From the NCBI GenBank assembly GCA_021794235.1, contig JAJYRE010000002.1:1-43169 (forward strand): DNA of 43,169 bases, read 5' to 3'. Positions 41,219 to 43,169 of the stretch are shown here, piece by piece. A model generated the notes under the pieces. That model made no database searches, was not told the origin of the DNA, and saw nothing but the letters and a program-made list of their open reading frames with translations. The translations under genes were made by a program, and so were the position numbers. This DNA is from Nanobdellota archaeon. Lineage in GTDB: Archaea > Nanobdellota > Nanobdellia > Parvarchaeales > Parvarchaeaceae. Numbering within the stretch: the first letter of the stretch is position 1; each line of letters begins with the position of its first letter.

Positions 41219-42286
41219 TCAAAAAAGTCCACTGTACAGATTACCCAACTTATCCGATACCGACTTACTCGAACACTCGAAAGTGTCCGCATAAGCTTTT
41301 TTCGTGTTTATGCTCCTCCATGCCTGCGAATCGAGCATATTTGTAAGCTCCCCGGCATCGCGGAACCGCAGCGTATTCCTGCTGGTTATCTCAGGGATTT
41401 CTGCCTTGGCGTAGGTTATGACCGGCACCCTGCATTTTTTGGCCTCCATTATAGGCATGCCGAAACCTTCTCTTGTGGAGGGGAATACAAAAACGTCAAA
41501 TGAGTTCAACACTTCTACAATGTCGTTTTCCGGTATAAATCCTAATGATCTGATGCGTTTGTCATTAGTTCTAAATTGCAATGGCTTACCGTAAAGCCTG
41601 AGCTCCAGGCTCGGATTTTTCGTTTTTTCAAACGCCTCTATCAATGTTTTGACATTTTTGTTTGGTGCGTGGTTGCTTATATGGCCTATAACTATCTTGT
41701 TTTTATCTTTTTTCACACCGAGTTTCTTAAACCGCTCGGGTATGATGGGGTAGATTACGATGCACTTTGATTTATCAACTCTGAAATCATCTGTAACGTC
41801 CCTCATCGTATTCTCACTAACGCAAACGACCTTATCCGCAACCTTCAACGCGCGTTTTATGTCATATTTTAACGGAACGCTCCAGAACCCCCTGAATATT
41901 CATTCCTGCGGCCTCAGGAGCATCGAGAGCCAGCTGCGTGAAAATGCCGTCATGTTCGAAGATACGGGTGCGGGCTTTGCTACGAAAGTGTCGTGTATTG
42001 AAACAACAACCTTCTTGCTTTTTATGAAATGGCGTAAACCTATGGCACCCGGATCCAAGAAATGCACCACGTCGAACGTGTCTTCTTTATCTCTGCTGAT
42101 TCTGTAAGCCAAGGATGAAAACACTTGTTTTATGGAGTCTAAACTGAAAGCATTGATGATTCTGATCGAAATCCCTTTGTTATATCTGGATAACGAGCTG
42201 CGCACCCTGAAGGAATACTCTGTCACACCCCTGCCGCTCTCCGCATTGCTGAAGTTACTAACCAATCCCACCCTCAGTTTTTTCAT
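41219..42286 (-). pseudogene. GT4-family glycosyltransferase interrupted by one in-frame TGA
   Basis: From the ATG at 42286 a single reading frame runs to 41219 with one internal stop, TGA at 41900-41902, after 128 codons. With that stop read as an amino acid the product is 355 residues, the normal size for a family 4 glycosyltransferase. The N-terminal part holds V-V-H-F-L-D-P-G and V-V-V-S-I-H-D-T. The part after the stop continues without shift as I-F-R-G-F-W-S-V, then A-D-K-V-V-C-V-S-E-N-T, G-H-I-S-N-H-A-P-N-K-N-V-K-T and the nucleotide-sugar motif R-E-G-F-G-M-P-I-M-E-A. TGA is used as a genuine stop elsewhere here (for example 7663-7665). A C-to-T change of CGA (Arg), a sequencing error, or recoding could explain it. 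A TTG at 41848 could restart the C-terminal half. Confidence 0.8.
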
Positions 42287-42336
42287 ATCTGAATGGAATT
42301 TACACAGGGCTTTCCAGCGCTAATTTGTCCAGGCAT
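42283..42336 (-). CDS. Possible leaderless 17-codon leader peptide before the glycosyltransferase
   Basis: An ATG at 42336 lies exactly 26 bases from the centre of the box AATATATAAA (42358-42367, minus strand) and opens a 17-codon frame, M-P-G-Q-I-S-A-G-K-P ending Q-I. Its TGA overlaps the glycosyltransferase ATG as ATGA. The geometry suggests translational coupling, but the peptide is very short and could be chance. Confidence 0.3.
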   Translation of the reverse strand: MPGQISAGKPCVNSIQI

Positions 42337-42357
42337 CCAAATGGTTCTCCTTTTTCC

Positions 42358-42367
42358 TTTATATATT
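42358..42367. promoter_or_regulatory. Nearly palindromic TATA box in the glycosyltransferase-cas1 gap
   Basis: TTTATATATT can be read on either strand. On the minus strand it would start transcription near 42336, ahead of the glycosyltransferase; on the plus strand near 42390, giving cas1 a leader of about 60 bases. Confidence 0.5.
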
Positions 42368-42417
42368 GTGATGGAGGACGCCGCTAGTGTCCCTGCCCTA
42401 TGAAAACTTCGGCATTC

Positions 42418-42426
42418 TTAATAAAT
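42418..42426 (+). promoter_or_regulatory. TATA-like box for leaderless cas1
   Basis: TTAATAAAT, centred about 29 bases before the ATG at 42451. It fits a leaderless cas1 transcript. No Shine-Dalgarno sequence is seen before the start. Confidence 0.5.
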
Positions 42427-42450
42427 GGACCATAATTACGTAATCAAATA

Positions 42451-43169
42451 ATGGCTATAACGCCCGAAGAGCGTAAGAAATTATGTATAAAAAGAGTACT
42501 TTGTGGTATTAGGCAGAAAGCAATTAAAGAAGACAGAAAGATTAAGATTTATAGTAAAAAAACGTTATATCTACCAATGCAGCTCGTAATCGACAAGTAT
42601 GGTTCCATTATAAAGCGTAAAGAGAACGTATTTCAGGTAGTCAACGAAAATGAAAAGAAGGAATTCTCGGCCGACATTATAAGTCAGATAATGATAAGTT
42701 CTGGCGCTTCGATAAGCTCGGGAGTAATAAAACTCGCGATGGAGAAGGACATAGACATCGTCTATTTGAACAAATTCGGCACGCCGTATGCTAGGATATA
42801 TCCTTGTAAATTAGGCGGCACGACACTCACCAGACGCAAACAAGCGACACAATATTATTCTGAAAGGATAGCCGACGTGATAAAGGAAATAATAAGAGCT
42901 AAGATAAAGAATCAAATCGGTCTTTTAAGATTAGTCGAAAAAACTAGAGATAATGTCGATTTTTCTAATATAATAAATTCAATAAAGAGTGATTCTGAAG
43001 GGATAGACGAATTGAATGGCACTATAGACGACATACGTAATAAATTACTCGGAATAGAAGGATTCGCAAGTCAGAGTTATTGGGGCGCTTTGACTATAGT
43101 ATTTCCGTTCAAAGAAAGGCAACAAGAAGCTAAAGACATTTTTAATTCGACGCTCAATTATGGTTATGG
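42451..43169 (+). CDS. cas1: CRISPR-associated endonuclease Cas1, 3' end beyond window
   Basis: The frame is open from the ATG at 42451 to the window edge (239 codons plus two bases). Cas1 landmarks are T-L-Y-L-P-M-Q-L-V-I-D near 38-48, the beta-domain end A-S-I-S-S-G-V-I-K-L-A and I-V-Y-L-N-K-F-G-T-P-Y-A-R at 86-115, the helical-domain motif G-I-E-G-F-A-S-Q-S-Y-W at 201-211 with Glu203 as the catalytic metal ligand, and N-S-T-L-N-Y-G-Y at 232-239. The remaining His and Asp ligands must lie beyond 43169. Cas1 with Cas2 inserts spacers into CRISPR arrays. The first ~37 residues are a basic extension rarely seen in Cas1; Met43 is an alternative but would cut into the first strand. Codons are AT-richer (many ATA, AGA, AAA, AAT) than in the metabolic genes. 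Confidence 0.93.
   Translation, partial: MAITPEERKKLCIKRVLCGIRQKAIKEDRKIKIYSKKTLYLPMQLVIDKYGSIIKRKENVFQVVNENEKKEFSADIISQIMISSGASISSGVIKLAMEKDIDIVYLNKFGTPYARIYPCKLGGTTLTRRKQATQYYSERIADVIKEIIRAKIKNQIGLLRLVEKTRDNVDFSNIINSIKSDSEGIDELNGTIDDIRNKLLGIEGFASQSYWGALTIVFPFKERQQEAKDIFNSTLNYGY

Noticed and set aside
41900-41902. Genome-wide recoding of TGA as an amino acid
   Set aside because: TGA ends the ATPase gene at 7665, the citrate synthase and korA genes, and the gene ending at 40426, so it works as a stop in this genome.
41118-42450. CRISPR array near cas1
   Set aside because: No regularly spaced direct repeats were seen in the gaps on the left of cas1; only one short inverted repeat. An array, if present, must lie to the right of the window.
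1-43169. tRNA, rRNA or insertion-sequence genes
   Set aside because: No cloverleaf, rRNA core or transposase was recognised in any intergenic gap, all of which are under 300 bases.

Overview
The window reads as a chromosomal segment of a small, aerobic, probably acid-dwelling archaeon. Archaeal markers seen directly are ribosomal proteins S27e and L44e, a Sec61-beta subunit, an archaeal ATP-dependent DNA ligase, a class III (Q-S-A-x-E-Y) pilin signal, a fused gamma-alpha 2-oxoacid:ferredoxin oxidoreductase, and many apparently leaderless promoters with an A/T-rich box centred about 26 bases before the start codon. The combination of a full-looking set of TCA enzymes, a sedolisin-type acid protease and two CPA-type antiporters recalls the ARMAN/Micrarchaeota lineage of acid mine drainage; that assignment is inference and needs marker phylogeny.

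Layout. 1-55: 5' end of a probable L37ae gene (minus). 198-1516: membrane-anchored winged-helix protein and a Holliday-junction-resolvase-like nuclease, then an 18-bp inverted repeat. 1632-2865 (minus): L44e, S27e, nitroreductase, Sec61-beta. 2982-10240: surface module with a membrane-anchored sedolisin-like protease, a type IV pilus ATPase and membrane platform, and a convergent pilin sharing an overlap with agmatinase (10221-11075). 11114-12844: DNA ligase. 12883-21095 (minus): a compact nine-gene operon trx-korA-korB-gltA-sdhA-sdhB-sdhC-small membrane protein-DUF218. 21334: DUF981 membrane protein. 21915-26596 (minus): tldD-pmbA and sucC-sucD. 26681-33397 (plus): two tandem antiporter paralogues, fumarase, aconitase. 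33406-35005: two-gene ABC transporter. 35157-40426: M16 peptidase, a lysine-tailed coiled-coil protein, two unrecognised proteins and a short glutamyl-tRNA reductase. 40473-43169: an AT-richer accessory end with a kinase-like protein, a glycosyltransferase broken by one in-frame TGA, and the 5' two-thirds of cas1, which runs off the right edge.

Together citrate synthase, aconitase, 2-oxoglutarate:ferredoxin oxidoreductase, succinyl-CoA synthetase, succinate dehydrogenase and fumarase cover most of an oxidative TCA cycle; isocitrate and malate dehydrogenases are not in the window. The most interesting signal is the edge cas1: it opens a CRISPR-Cas adaptation locus whose remainder lies outside. 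ARMAN-1 and ARMAN-4 are known to carry archaeal Cas9 systems, so the sequence immediately to the right deserves priority. No CRISPR array, tRNA, rRNA or insertion sequence was found inside the window, and no gene-free stretch exceeds 300 bases.
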